In this document: one piece after another, positions 1 through 8,800 of the stretch
Layout of the letters: each line of letters starts with the position of its first letter
Position numbering within the stretch: the stretch's first letter is position 1
Origin: Rhodothermales bacterium
Lineage (GTDB): Bacteria; Bacteroidota; Rhodothermia; Rhodothermales; VXPQ01
DNA length: 55,749 bases
Assembly (NCBI GenBank): GCA_022825385.1
Contig: JAJDWX010000024.1
Span: 1-55,749 of the forward strand
Direction of reading: 5' to 3'
The notes under the pieces: model-generated
The model's input: the letters and a program-made list of their open reading frames with translations, nothing else
What the model was told of the DNA's origin: nothing
The model's database searches: none
Program-made: the position numbers and the translations under genes

Positions 1-1
1 C

Positions 2-217
2 GCGCAGACCGAAGCGTACGGCGCGCTCATGAAGGAGGGCGTGATCGACCCGACGAAGGTGACGCGCACGGCGCTCGAGAACGCGGCGTCCGTATCGAGC
101 CTGCTCCTGACGACGGAAACCGTCATCAGCGACAAGCCCGAGAAGAACGCGGCAGGCGCCGCAGGACCCCCGGGAGGAGGCATGCCCGGAGGTATGGGAG
201 GAGGCATGGACTTTTAG
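2..217 (+). CDS. groL: 60 kDa chaperonin GroEL, C-terminal fragment
   Basis: This is the 3' end of a gene that begins before the window. The 71 readable residues match the end of the GroEL equatorial domain (an [22 protein letters not shown] segment, then [13 protein letters not shown]). They finish in the flexible Gly/Met tail [13 protein letters not shown], typical of bacterial GroEL. GroEL forms the cytoplasmic double-ring ATP-driven folding chamber with GroES. The TAG stop overlaps the stop codon of the convergent glmM gene by about 4 bases, leaving no room for a separate terminator. Identification is very secure; only the true start is missing. Confidence 0.97.
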   Translation, partial: AQTEAYGALMKEGVIDPTKVTRTALENAASVSSLLLTTETVISDKPEKNAAGAAGPPGGGMPGGMGGGMDF

Positions 218-1602
218 GAGGCCAACGCTTCGATTTCGGAAAGGAAGCGGGCGGCCAGCGCGGCGGCCCGCTCCTCCGAGGGCGCCTCGGCGTACAGGCG
301 CACGATGGGTTCCGTATTGGATTTGCGCAGGTGCACCCAGGCGTCGTCGAAGTCGATTTTGAGGCCGTCGATGGTATTTGCGTTGCCCCCCTCGTAGCGC
401 GCCGCCAGCGCGGCGAGGAGCGCGTCGGGGTCGCGGTCGCCGATGGGTGCCTTGTTCTTGCTCAATGCGTAGCGCGGCAGGCGCGCCTTCATGGCCGAAA
501 GCGCCTCCCCGCGGTTCGCCATATGCTGCAGAACGAGCGCAGCCCCCGCCAGCGCGTCGCGCCCGTAATGCAAATCGGGCAGAATGACGCCGCCGTTGCC
601 TTCGCCGCCCAGCACGGCGCCCGTCTCCTGCATCTTCCGGACCACGTGAATCTCGCCCACGGGGGAACGAAACACCGGTTGTCCGAAGGAGGCGGCCACG
701 TCGTCGATGGCCCGCGAAGAAGAAAGGTTGGTCGCAAACGGGCCGGAACGGAACCGCCACAGGAAGTCGGCGGCAATCACCTGGGTCAGTTCCTCGCCCA
801 TGTACGTCCCTCCGTCCGCCACCAGCGCCAACCGGTCCGCATCCGGATCTACGGCAAGGCCAACGTCCGCGCCCGTTTCCGCCACCAGGTCCGTTAATTC
901 GACAAGATGCTCGGGGAGCGGCTCGGCGGGATGCGCAAAAAGGCCGGTGGGTTCGCAATGCAGGCAGCGCATGCGTTCTTCCCGAACCCCCAACCGCGCC
1001 AATAGCGCAGGCAACGCCACGCCGCCCACCGAATTGACCGCGTCGATCGCCACGGAAAAGTCCCGGCGACGGATGGATTCGGGGTCGATGTAATCCAGCG
1101 CAAGGATGCGCTCGATATGATGGTCCAGAAAATCTTCCTGCCTGTAGCTCCCGAGGGCGTTCCACGGCGCCCGGTCCGCTTGCCCGCTTTCGGCGAAACG
1201 CAACACCTCTTCGCCCTCCTCCGGCCCCAGGAATTCTCCCTTTTCGTCCAGCAGTTTCAGGGCATTCCATTCGGGAGGGTTATGCGAAGCCGAAAGGACG
1301 ACGCCCCCCGAAGCGCCCAGCGCCGCAACGGCCATTTCCACGGTAGGCGTCGCAGCCAGTCCGGCGTCTACCACATCCACGCCTGCGCTGCGCAGCGCGC
1401 CCGCCACGATGGAAGCGCACACCTCCCCCGTGACGCGGGCGTCCCGGCCCAGGACCACCACCGGGTCGCGCCCGACGAGGGCGGCGCGGCGACGGGTCCA
1501 GACGGCGTACGCGCCGGCATAGCGGACCAGCGCTTCGGGGTCCAGCCCGTGGCCGAAAATGCCGCGAATTCCGGAAACAGAGGCGATAAGCGTTGGCGGC
1601 AT
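214..1602 (-). CDS. glmM: phosphoglucosamine mutase (GlmM-type phosphohexomutase)
   Basis: Interconverts glucosamine-6-phosphate and glucosamine-1-phosphate in the cytoplasmic route to UDP-GlcNAc for peptidoglycan. The 462 residues have the four hallmark phosphohexomutase elements in order: the phosphoserine loop SASHNP (Ser about 106), the metal loop DPDADR (252-257), the sugar loop GGEGNGG (332-338) and the phosphate-binding RKSNTEP (426-432). Length is normal for GlmM. It is convergent with groL and divergent from ctaA, with about 80 bp between the starts. Phosphoglucomutase or phosphomannomutase activity cannot be excluded, because family members overlap in specificity; the short sequence and SASHNP/GEGNGG loops favour GlmM. 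Confidence 0.88.
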   Translation of the reverse strand: MPPTLIASVSGIRGIFGHGLDPEALVRYAGAYAVWTRRRAALVGRDPVVVLGRDARVTGEVCASIVAGALRSAGVDVVDAGLAATPTVEMAVAALGASGGVVLSASHNPPEWNALKLLDEKGEFLGPEEGEEVLRFAESGQADRAPWNALGSYRQEDFLDHHIERILALDYIDPESIRRRDFSVAIDAVNSVGGVALPALLARLGVREERMRCLHCEPTGLFAHPAEPLPEHLVELTDLVAETGADVGLAVDPDADRLALVADGGTYMGEELTQVIAADFLWRFRSGPFATNLSSSRAIDDVAASFGQPVFRSPVGEIHVVRKMQETGAVLGGEGNGGVILPDLHYGRDALAGAALVLQHMANRGEALSAMKARLPRYALSKNKAPIGDRDPDALLAALAARYEGGNANTIDGLKIDFDDAWVHLRKSNTEPIVRLYAEAPSEERAAALAARFLSEIEALAS

Positions 1603-1684
1603 GATAAATAATGCTTAAAATGCGTAAAATAACAGGATTGCGAAAACCCTGGCGACAAGGCAGCGCGGCGCGTGGGCGCAAGCG

Positions 1685-2698
1685 ATGCTTCTGCGACGGC
1701 CTTTTGCACTGGCTTCCATGATGAACCTTCCGCGACGGCTTGTGGATCCGCACCGCCTGGAAATACAGTCCCCCGAAATGCGATGGCGGCATCGCTTCAC
1801 CCTCCTCACGGGCGCCGCCACCCTCCTCCTGATGGCGTGGGGCGCCTTCGTCACCAGCATCAATGCGGGGCTGGCCGTGCCGGACTGGCCCTCGTCGTTC
1901 AATTCGTACGATCCTTTCAACCCCTGGCCCGAATGGTGGAAACGCACGCCCGTCCTCGCGGAGCATGGCCACCGCCTTCTTGGCATGCTGGCGGGCCTCC
2001 TGACGCTGATCCTCGCCGCGTGGACCTGGATCGCCGAGCGGCGGCGATGGCTGAAGGTCCTCGCGGCCATAGCCCTTGCGCTGGTCATTCTGCAAGGGGT
2101 GCTGGGCGGCTTGCGGGTCGTGTGGCTTTCCCTGGACCTCGCCGTGGTCCATGCCTGCATGGCGCAACTGTTTCTGGGGCTCGTTACGGGCATGGCCCTC
2201 TTTACCTCAAAGGCCTGGCTGGACGAGGACGCGCGCGAAGCCGGCGCCAACCCGTCTTTTTTACGGCGCGCGGCGGTGGTCGCGCTCGTCGTCTTGTATA
2301 TGCAGATTATCCTCGGCGCGCTGCTTCGCCATCCGGGCACGGGCATCGATCCCCTGCTGGCGGGGCTGCATATCTTCGGGGCGGTCCTTGCGACCGGCGC
2401 CATCGCGTATTTGTTCGCATACGTTTTCCGCCGGTTTCGCGGCGCGCGCATCGCCTATCCCGCCGCGCGCCTGCTTCTTGTGCTCGCAGTCGTACAAGTC
2501 TTGCTGGGCGTTACGGCGTATGTGGCGACCCTCGACGACCAAGGCATGCTCGAACCAGGCAATCTGCAGGTGATAACGAACACCGCGCATATGGTGGTCG
2601 GGGCGCTGCTGATGGCCGCCGCCGCGTGCGCCGCGCTGGGGGCGTTCCATTTGAAAAAAATCGGCGAAACCCGCGTCCCGCCGCGCGAAATATCCTAA
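1685..2698 (+). CDS. ctaA: heme A synthase (CtaA/COX15 family)
   Basis: Membrane enzyme that oxidises the C8 methyl of heme O to give heme A for aa3-type cytochrome oxidase. The 337 residues have eight likely transmembrane helices and four well-placed histidines that fit the heme ligands of the family: EHGHR (93-97), VHACMAQ (His 156), LHIFGA (His 229) and AHMVVGA (His 302). The motif AGLAVPDWP in the first extracytoplasmic loop is characteristic of COX15/CtaA. A later start at 1718-1721 (tandem ATGs) would remove about 11 residues and cannot be excluded. It is followed within about 30 bp by ctaB, the preceding enzyme of the pathway, so the two are probably co-transcribed. Confidence 0.95.
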   Translation: MLLRRPFALASMMNLPRRLVDPHRLEIQSPEMRWRHRFTLLTGAATLLLMAWGAFVTSINAGLAVPDWPSSFNSYDPFNPWPEWWKRTPVLAEHGHRLLGMLAGLLTLILAAWTWIAERRRWLKVLAAIALALVILQGVLGGLRVVWLSLDLAVVHACMAQLFLGLVTGMALFTSKAWLDEDAREAGANPSFLRRAAVVALVVLYMQIILGALLRHPGTGIDPLLAGLHIFGAVLATGAIAYLFAYVFRRFRGARIAYPAARLLLVLAVVQVLLGVTAYVATLDDQGMLEPGNLQVITNTAHMVVGALLMAAAACAALGAFHLKKIGETRVPPREIS

Positions 2699-2726
2699 AA
2701 TCCGTTATATTAAGCCCGCCTGTTCA

Positions 2727-3716
2727 TTGTCCCGACGCGCTACGCCCGTGCCGCCGCATTCTTCCGAAGACCTCTCTCGCCCTGCCTTGACCTCCCGCGC
2801 CAAGGCCCGCGCGGCGCATCCGGCGCAAACAGGCGGCGACCGGGCGCAGGTTCTCCGTTCGTATCTCGAACTGGCGAAGCCGGAAATCACCCTGCTCGTC
2901 GCGCTTTCGTCCGCCGGGGGATTCTTTCTGGCTCCGACGCCGTCTATCGACCTGGGGCGCCTCCTCTGGCTGCTTGTCGGCGTGACGCTGGCGAGCGCAG
3001 GCGCAAGCGCCCTGAATCACTGGATCGAACGGGAGCGCGACGGCGCCATGCGGCGCACCATGCATCGCCCCTTGCCCTCCGGGCGGATGGCTCCGTCGGC
3101 GGCGCTGTATTTCGGGGCCGGGCTGGCGGCGGCGGGCGTGGGATTGTTGTGCCCCCTCGTCAATCCGCTGACCGGCATGCTGGCGATGGCGACCGTATTG
3201 CTCTACCTGTTCGCCTACACCCCGCTCAAGCCGCGTTCCCGCTGGAATACGCTGGTGGGCACGCTGCCGGGCGCGCTGCCCGCCCTGGGCGGATGGACGG
3301 CGGCCACCGGCGCGATCGGCTGGGGCGGCGTGGCGGCGTTTTCCATCCTCGCCGCCTGGCAAATGCCGCATTTTCTGGCCCTGGCCTGGATGTACCGCAA
3401 GGATTACGAACGCGGCGGATACGCCATGCTCACCGCGACGGACCCGACGGGCCGCGCCACCACCGGACAAACCCTTTTCTTTACCCTCCTGCTCGTGGCG
3501 GCGAGCCTCTGGCCCGTAGCCCTGTCGCTCGTCGGGTGGGGGTATGCGCTCGGCGCCGTCGCCCTTGGCGGATGGTTCCTGCATGCGGCCATCGCCTTTC
3601 GCCGCAGCCGCGACGTCCGGGACGCCCGACGGGTCCTGCGCGTGTCCATCTGGTACATTCCGGCGCTCGTGCTGGCCTTGCTCATAGACCGCGTGGCGCT
3701 AAGCGGGATTTTTTAA
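2727..3716 (+). CDS. ctaB: protoheme IX farnesyltransferase (heme O synthase)
   Basis: UbiA-superfamily membrane prenyltransferase that adds a farnesyl group to heme B, making heme O for CtaA. The first prenyl-diphosphate motif lies at NHWIERERDGAMRRT (Asn about 97), and the second conserved block is YTPLKPRSRWNT. The segment WQMPHFLALAWMYRKDYERG is a CtaB signature. There are about nine hydrophobic helices. The open frame begins at TTG 2727; GTG at 2748 is an equally plausible start because the first ~40 residues are not conserved in the family. Gene order ctaA-ctaB fits a cytochrome oxidase assembly operon. It is not EboC, although EboC belongs to the same superfamily. Confidence 0.95.
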   Translation: MSRRATPVPPHSSEDLSRPALTSRAKARAAHPAQTGGDRAQVLRSYLELAKPEITLLVALSSAGGFFLAPTPSIDLGRLLWLLVGVTLASAGASALNHWIERERDGAMRRTMHRPLPSGRMAPSAALYFGAGLAAAGVGLLCPLVNPLTGMLAMATVLLYLFAYTPLKPRSRWNTLVGTLPGALPALGGWTAATGAIGWGGVAAFSILAAWQMPHFLALAWMYRKDYERGGYAMLTATDPTGRATTGQTLFFTLLLVAASLWPVALSLVGWGYALGAVALGGWFLHAAIAFRRSRDVRDARRVLRVSIWYIPALVLALLIDRVALSGIF

Positions 3717-3780
3717 GCGCCCTGCCGCGCTTGCCGGTCCTTGCCGCCGCGCAGCGGGCCGTTTTTCTCCCCTCCTTTCC

Positions 3781-4743
3781 GTGTCCGCCCTTCCCGTCCA
3801 TATCGAGCGCCTCACCTATCGCTACGGATCGCACGGATCGAGACGAGCGCTGGACAAGGTCTCCCTGTCCGTGCCCGAGGGCGCGCTCTACGGCCTCCTG
3901 GGGCCGAACGGAAGCGGAAAAACCACGCTGTTCCGCATGCTCTCCACGCTGCTCCGCCCGCCGGAAGGCGCGGTCCGCATCTTCGGGCGCGATCCCCGTA
4001 CGCATCCCGACGCCGTGCGGCGGCGCGTCGGCGTCGTGTTTCAGGACGTGGCGCTGGACGAGGAACTGACCGTGCTGGAGAATCTGCGCGCGCATGCGGC
4101 GCTCTATGGATTGCAGCGGCGCGCATTCGAGGAGCGGCTTGCCCGGCTGCTGCCGCTTTTCGGGCTGGAAGACGTCTTGCGCGAGCGCGCGGGGCGGCTT
4201 TCCGGCGGACAAAAACGCCGCGCCGACCTGGCGCGGGGCCTGCTGCACGCGCCCCCGCTCTTGCTGCTCGACGAACCGGCGACCGGGCTGGACCCGGCGG
4301 CCCGGCACGCGTTTCGGGAAGCCGTGGACCGGCTGCGGCGCGAGGAAGGCGCCACGGTCTTGCTCGCCACGCACGCCATGGAAGAGGCCGACCGATGCGA
4401 CCTGCTGACCATTCTGGACCGGGGCCGGATCGTGGCGCACGGTACGCCCGCCGCGCTCAAAGAGGCCATCGGCGCCGAAACGCTATGGATCGAATGCGAC
4501 CGCCCCGAGGACCTGGCCAGGCAGATTGCGCAACAACTGGACGTATCTGCGCAGGTCATCGGGACGCGGGTGCAAATCGCAGGACCGCGCGCCCGCGATT
4601 TGCTGTCCCCCCTCTACGAAACCGCCGGAGAAGCAATCCGGTCCGTCACCATCCGGCGCCCCACGCTGGAAGACGTGTTCATGGCGCGCGCCGGACGCGG
4701 ACTGCGCGAAAACGAACAACCGCCGGAGGGCGAAGCGCCATGA
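3781..4743 (+). CDS. ABC transporter ATP-binding protein (NatA/DrrA-like)
   Basis: ATPase subunit of an ABC-2 type exporter acting at the inner face of the membrane. It has Walker A GPNGSGKTT (41-49), the signature LSGGQ (140-144), Walker B LLLLDEP (160-166) and an H-loop in ATHAMEEADRCD. The ~90 residues after the nucleotide-binding domain match the C-terminal extension of DrrA/NatA-type ATPases. The start is a GTG at 3781, preceded by about 60 bp of non-coding sequence after ctaB. Its stop overlaps the start of the permease gene (ATGA at 4740-4743), so translation is coupled. The substrate is unknown; adjacency to ctaAB suggests, but does not prove, a role near cytochrome biogenesis. Confidence 0.93.
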   Translation: MSALPVHIERLTYRYGSHGSRRALDKVSLSVPEGALYGLLGPNGSGKTTLFRMLSTLLRPPEGAVRIFGRDPRTHPDAVRRRVGVVFQDVALDEELTVLENLRAHAALYGLQRRAFEERLARLLPLFGLEDVLRERAGRLSGGQKRRADLARGLLHAPPLLLLDEPATGLDPAARHAFREAVDRLRREEGATVLLATHAMEEADRCDLLTILDRGRIVAHGTPAALKEAIGAETLWIECDRPEDLARQIAQQLDVSAQVIGTRVQIAGPRARDLLSPLYETAGEAIRSVTIRRPTLEDVFMARAGRGLRENEQPPEGEAP

Positions 4744-5519
4744 AAATGCACGCCGTGCCTGCGCTCTGGCGGCGCGAACTGGTCAAATTCGCGCGAGACC
4801 GCAACCGGGTGGCCGGGGCCGCGCTGCAACCCATTGCGATCTGGCTGCTCTTGGGATTCGGGTTTCGGGATTCCTTTCGCTTGCCGGGCGCAGAGGGCAT
4901 GGACCTCCCCTATCTCGAATTTCTGTTTCCGGGCATGATGGCTATCGTGGCGCTGTTCACGGCCATCTTCTCGACCATTTCCATTGTGGAAGAGCGGCAG
5001 GGCGGCTTCCTGCAGGCGGCCCTCGCCACCCCGGCGCGGCGCTGGGCGCTTGTGCTGGGCCCGGCGCTGGGCAGCGCCACGCTGGCCGTAGCGCAGGGCG
5101 CCTTGTTTTTCCTGCTGATTCCGCTGACGGGCCATGCCCCGAGCTGGGTCGGCGCGGCGATGATGGCCGGGATTCTGGCGGCGGTAGCGCTTGGATTCGC
5201 CGGGCTGGGCGTCGCGATCGCCTGGCGGAGCCGGACCACGCGAGGCTTCCACGCCATCATGAACCTGCTTCTGATTCCGCTGTGGGTGCTCTCCGGCGCG
5301 TTCTTTCCCGCCGAAGGGGCGCCGGGCGTCCTGCAATGGGCCATCCGGCTGAATCCCGTTTCGTACGGGGTGGATGCGCTGCGGACCGCCCTGTACTGGC
5401 CGCAAGAACCGCCCCTTGCGATCTTTCCGTTCGGCCTTTCGCTGGCCGCAACCGGGCTGTTCGCGGCCATCACGCTCTTCTGGGCCGTGCGCTCGGCGAG
5501 CAAGCCTGTCCACGCGTAA
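4740..5519 (+). CDS. ABC-2 type transporter permease
   Basis: Membrane partner of the ATPase encoded immediately upstream, with which it shares the ATGA overlap. The 259-residue protein has about six transmembrane segments. It has the ABC-2 layout: a cytoplasmic N-terminus with an RRELVKFARDR-like amphipathic start, the EERQGGFLQAALATP motif after helix 2, and the conserved segment LWVLSGAFFP followed by NPVSYGVDALR near the C-terminus. This last block is typical of NodJ/DrrB/CcmB-like exporters. No substrate can be read from the sequence. Confidence 0.9.
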   Translation: MKMHAVPALWRRELVKFARDRNRVAGAALQPIAIWLLLGFGFRDSFRLPGAEGMDLPYLEFLFPGMMAIVALFTAIFSTISIVEERQGGFLQAALATPARRWALVLGPALGSATLAVAQGALFFLLIPLTGHAPSWVGAAMMAGILAAVALGFAGLGVAIAWRSRTTRGFHAIMNLLLIPLWVLSGAFFPAEGAPGVLQWAIRLNPVSYGVDALRTALYWPQEPPLAIFPFGLSLAATGLFAAITLFWAVRSASKPVHA

Positions 5520-5554
5520 TCTTTCCCTTTCACCCCGTAAAACCGAAAAAAATC

Positions 5555-5731
5555 ATGCGCAGAACCCCAAAATCCCCCAAGGAAGGCATCTATATCCTGC
5601 TCGTCGTCAATGGCAAAAAGTTCTGGTCCCCCATACGATTCTCCTCGGAGCGTCCCCTCGAACGCGACGAAGAGGGCAAAGCCTGGGCCAAGGTGCAACT
5701 GCCTGCCGTAGAGCCTGACGAGCAAGGCTAA
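5555..5731 (+). CDS. small hypothetical protein (58 aa)
   Basis: Short ORF starting at ATG 5555, 35 bp after the permease stop. The product, MRRTPKSPKEGIYILL through ...VEPDEQG, is charged, has no signal peptide or membrane segment, and looks like one small beta-rich domain (IYILLVVNGKKFWSPIRF). It is not recognised as any family. Support for coding is its position at the end of the operon and a sequence that reads like a folded protein. It stops two bases before the dispersed repeat copy at 5733. Confidence 0.45.
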   Translation: MRRTPKSPKEGIYILLVVNGKKFWSPIRFSSERPLERDEEGKAWAKVQLPAVEPDEQG

Positions 5732-5732
5732 T

Positions 5733-5801
5733 TGCTTCGTCATGCCTCGCCAGCGCACCCCTCGCAGCCTCTACTCTTCGCGGATTTAATCAGCGTATCC
5801 T
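5733..5801 (-). repeat. dispersed MITE-like repeat, copy A (truncated)
   Basis: On the minus strand this reads AGGATACGCTGATTAAATCC, followed by a GCGAGGGGTGCGCTGG-type block and ATGACGAAGC. It matches the first ~68 bp of the longer copies at 10949, 36563 and 55531. Only the left end is present. Its outer terminus overlaps the stop codon of the Type ISP R-M gene (TAG at 5800-5802). Orientation is opposite to the copy at 10949, so the R-M gene lies between two inverted copies. Confidence 0.85.
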
Positions 5802-8800
5802 AAACCGGGTCCGTTCGCCAGGCGGGGTCGGGCAGTTCGCGCACGATGCGCAAGGTTTCCATGCTCACGCGGATAACCCTGGCCAGCAGCTCCAGGGGAT
5901 ACGCCGGATTCTGCATGGTTTCGAGGGCGTAGCGGTTTGCGTCGTTCACGATGCCGCTGGCCTTGTCTGTCTTGACGCATTGCCGCTCCATGACCCAGGC
6001 GATGGCGGGCTTCCCGTTCACCATGTAGGCGTACGCCGCTTCGGGAATGTCCCGCACGGTAATGTGGTCGTTGTACTGTATGCGCGTCCGGTCTTTGGCC
6101 TTGCCCTGGCGCGGATGGCGCATGGGCCCCTTGACGCGGAACCAGGCCATGGGGGCCATGCCTTCGGGCGGCGCCCAGCCCCCCTTTTCGAAGGCGATGG
6201 GATAGGGCTCAACCTCGTCGTATCGTACGTGCAGATGGCCCAGGGCCTCCCCGGCCTGCGCCAGCGCCCAAAAATCCCCGGGGCGCTCCGGCAGGGGGAT
6301 GCGGGGGAGTTCCTTGCGCAGGTTCGCCGCGTATTTTTTGCGGTAGGACGGCACGTGAAGTACGCCGTATACGTAATGGAAAAGCACGTCCGCCGTAAAT
6401 TCGCTCCCCAGGCCCAGCTGCGCGCGGAACGCCTGCAGGGCCGCTTCGCTGATGGCGCTCTCGCGGACGTAGCCCTCGGCGTCCGTTTCACGGCGGGCGT
6501 GGGCGAACAGGCCGTCCTTGTCCGAGGCGGGCTTGCTGTATAGCCACCGGGGGAAACATTGGCCGCTGGCAATCAGATGACAATTAGGGATATCCTTAAC
6601 CATCAAACATGAAAAATCGTCGCTTTCTCCTCTTCCCGTAACACAAATAACCTGATTCTCCGACTTTGCATGAGGAAATATTTTGGGAATCTGGAAGACA
6701 CTTGGATTAAGTTGGCGACTGAGATAAAGATATTGACGCGTAAAAGGTCGATATTGCGATGCTGCAATTCGTCCATTTTCGATAAACAAAGGTTTGTTCC
6801 GGGCAATATCTTTCTTCAGCTCATGTGACCAACTTATCTTTGTAGGATCATTGTTAACAAGGCTGCTAATCTCCGCCACGGATAAACGGTGCGCATCCTC
6901 GATAATGTGGGATTGAAGGCGCGCTCTTTCCGCATTATAGAAACGAATTATAGATCGGACATTATATCTCAATTCAGATTCAGAAAAATTATAGCACCAT
7001 GCATCACGCTTAGTCTGCGCGCCCATAGTATAGTTTTGGAAAATTTTTGGACTAATCTCCCCGCTATTAGATTTATCTCCCATGACCATGAACGAGGTAA
7101 ATCCCGCGTCTCGCTGATTCAGCCAGTCGTGGTGCCTATCCGGTTTGATCTCCAGCCAGCCCCCATTGGTTGCCACGCCCTGCAAGTTACCGTACGCGGC
7201 TACTTTTTCAAGTTTTTCCTGCCGGCTCAGGTAATCGCCTATGTCGTAAAACCGAATCTGGCAGCCCGTGCGTTCCGGGTTGCGAACCATGAGTGCAATG
7301 GCTACGGGCGCCCGGGATCCGAGGCCAAATACAGGACCGCCCTCCGCCTGACGGCGACCTCCCTGGGTTCGAGCGTTCCCCCGTAAATGCAACACATGAA
7401 TACTGGTGAATTCCTCCGCAAGGCATTTGCGAAGGCCGTCCATAGCGGTCCCTTCCAGCCAACCCGCATTGGTCACGAAGCCAATCACGCCGCTTTCGCC
7501 AATGCGGTCGGAAGCCCAGCGTACAGCCCTAATGTAGCTATCATATACTTTGTTTTTGTTCGTGCTTTTTGAATGGGCCGTATATTTTTGGGCAATTCGC
7601 CTGTCCAATTTTGGATATTTCTGATTCTGCGCCGCGTCATTCTCGCTCTTTTGACCCACGCTCCACGGCGGATTCCCCACAATCACCCGAATGGGCGCGT
7701 CTTTTTGCTTCTTTCGTTGCTCGGAATTTTCCGGGAGGATGCTTGCAATCAGGTCTTCGGTGTCCTGCATTTCGAACGTGTCCGTCAGGATAATGCCCGG
7801 GAACCGTTCGTAGGCCGCCGCCCCCACCGTTTCGTGGTAGGCCGCTTCGATATTCACCGCCGCAATGTAGTACGCCAGCAGCATAATCTCGTTGGCATGC
7901 ATCTGGGAGGCGTATTTTCCGGGCAAATCTTCCGGCGAGATCAGCCCGTTCTGAATAATGCGCGTGATGAAGGTGCCCGTGCCCGTAAATGGGTCCAGAA
8001 TCTGTACGCCGTCCGAAGAAAGGGACTGCCCGAATTCCGAGCGCAGCAGTTCGTCCACCGAATGCAAAATGAAGTCCACGATTTCTATGGGCGTGTACAC
8101 AATGCCGAGTTTCTCCGCCGTTTTGGGAAACGCGTTTCGGAAGAACTTGTCGTAGAGGTCGGTAATGATTTTTTGCCGGGCCAGCGCGGTGTTCGCAGCC
8201 CTGGCCCGCCGCGCCACGCTGGCGTAGAATTCGTCCAGGCTCTCGGCCTCCGTTTCGATATTCGCTGGCTCCAGCACGTCCAGCACCAGTTGCATGCCCT
8301 TGCTCACCGGGTTCTGATCCACGAAGCGGGCGTCGCCATGCAGCGCCTCGAAAACGGGCCGGGTAACCATGTGTTGCGCCAGCATTTCAATGGCTTCCTT
8401 CTCCGTAACGCCTTCGTTCAGGTCGTCGCGGAGTTCCGCAAGGAATTCGCCGAACACTTCCTGCGCCGCCTCGTCCGCCGTAACCATCGCCTGGATGCGG
8501 GCGATATGCCGCTGGGCTATGGCGGCCACGTCCTCCGCCCATTCGCTCCAGTAGCGCCGGTTGCCGCATTTCTCCACGATCTTCGCCCGGATCGCCGCCG
8601 GCAGATCGAATTCGAGGGCGTACTGCTTGTCCATCTCGCCGTTCGCCGCGCCGTCGCCGCCGTAGTCCTTGTCGCCGGTCCTGGGATCTCTATTCGGGTC
8701 TTTGGGCCGCCAGTCCGAAAGCGCGATAATGCCCAGGTGCTTGCCGGATTTCCCTTCCTCCAGCAAGTTGAGCATGGCCTCGAACCGCTCGTCGTGCGAC

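Noticed and set aside
2727..3716. EboC (UbiA-type) identity for this prenyltransferase
   Set aside because: Motifs and the neighbour ctaA identify it as CtaB; it is 20 kb from the ebo cluster.
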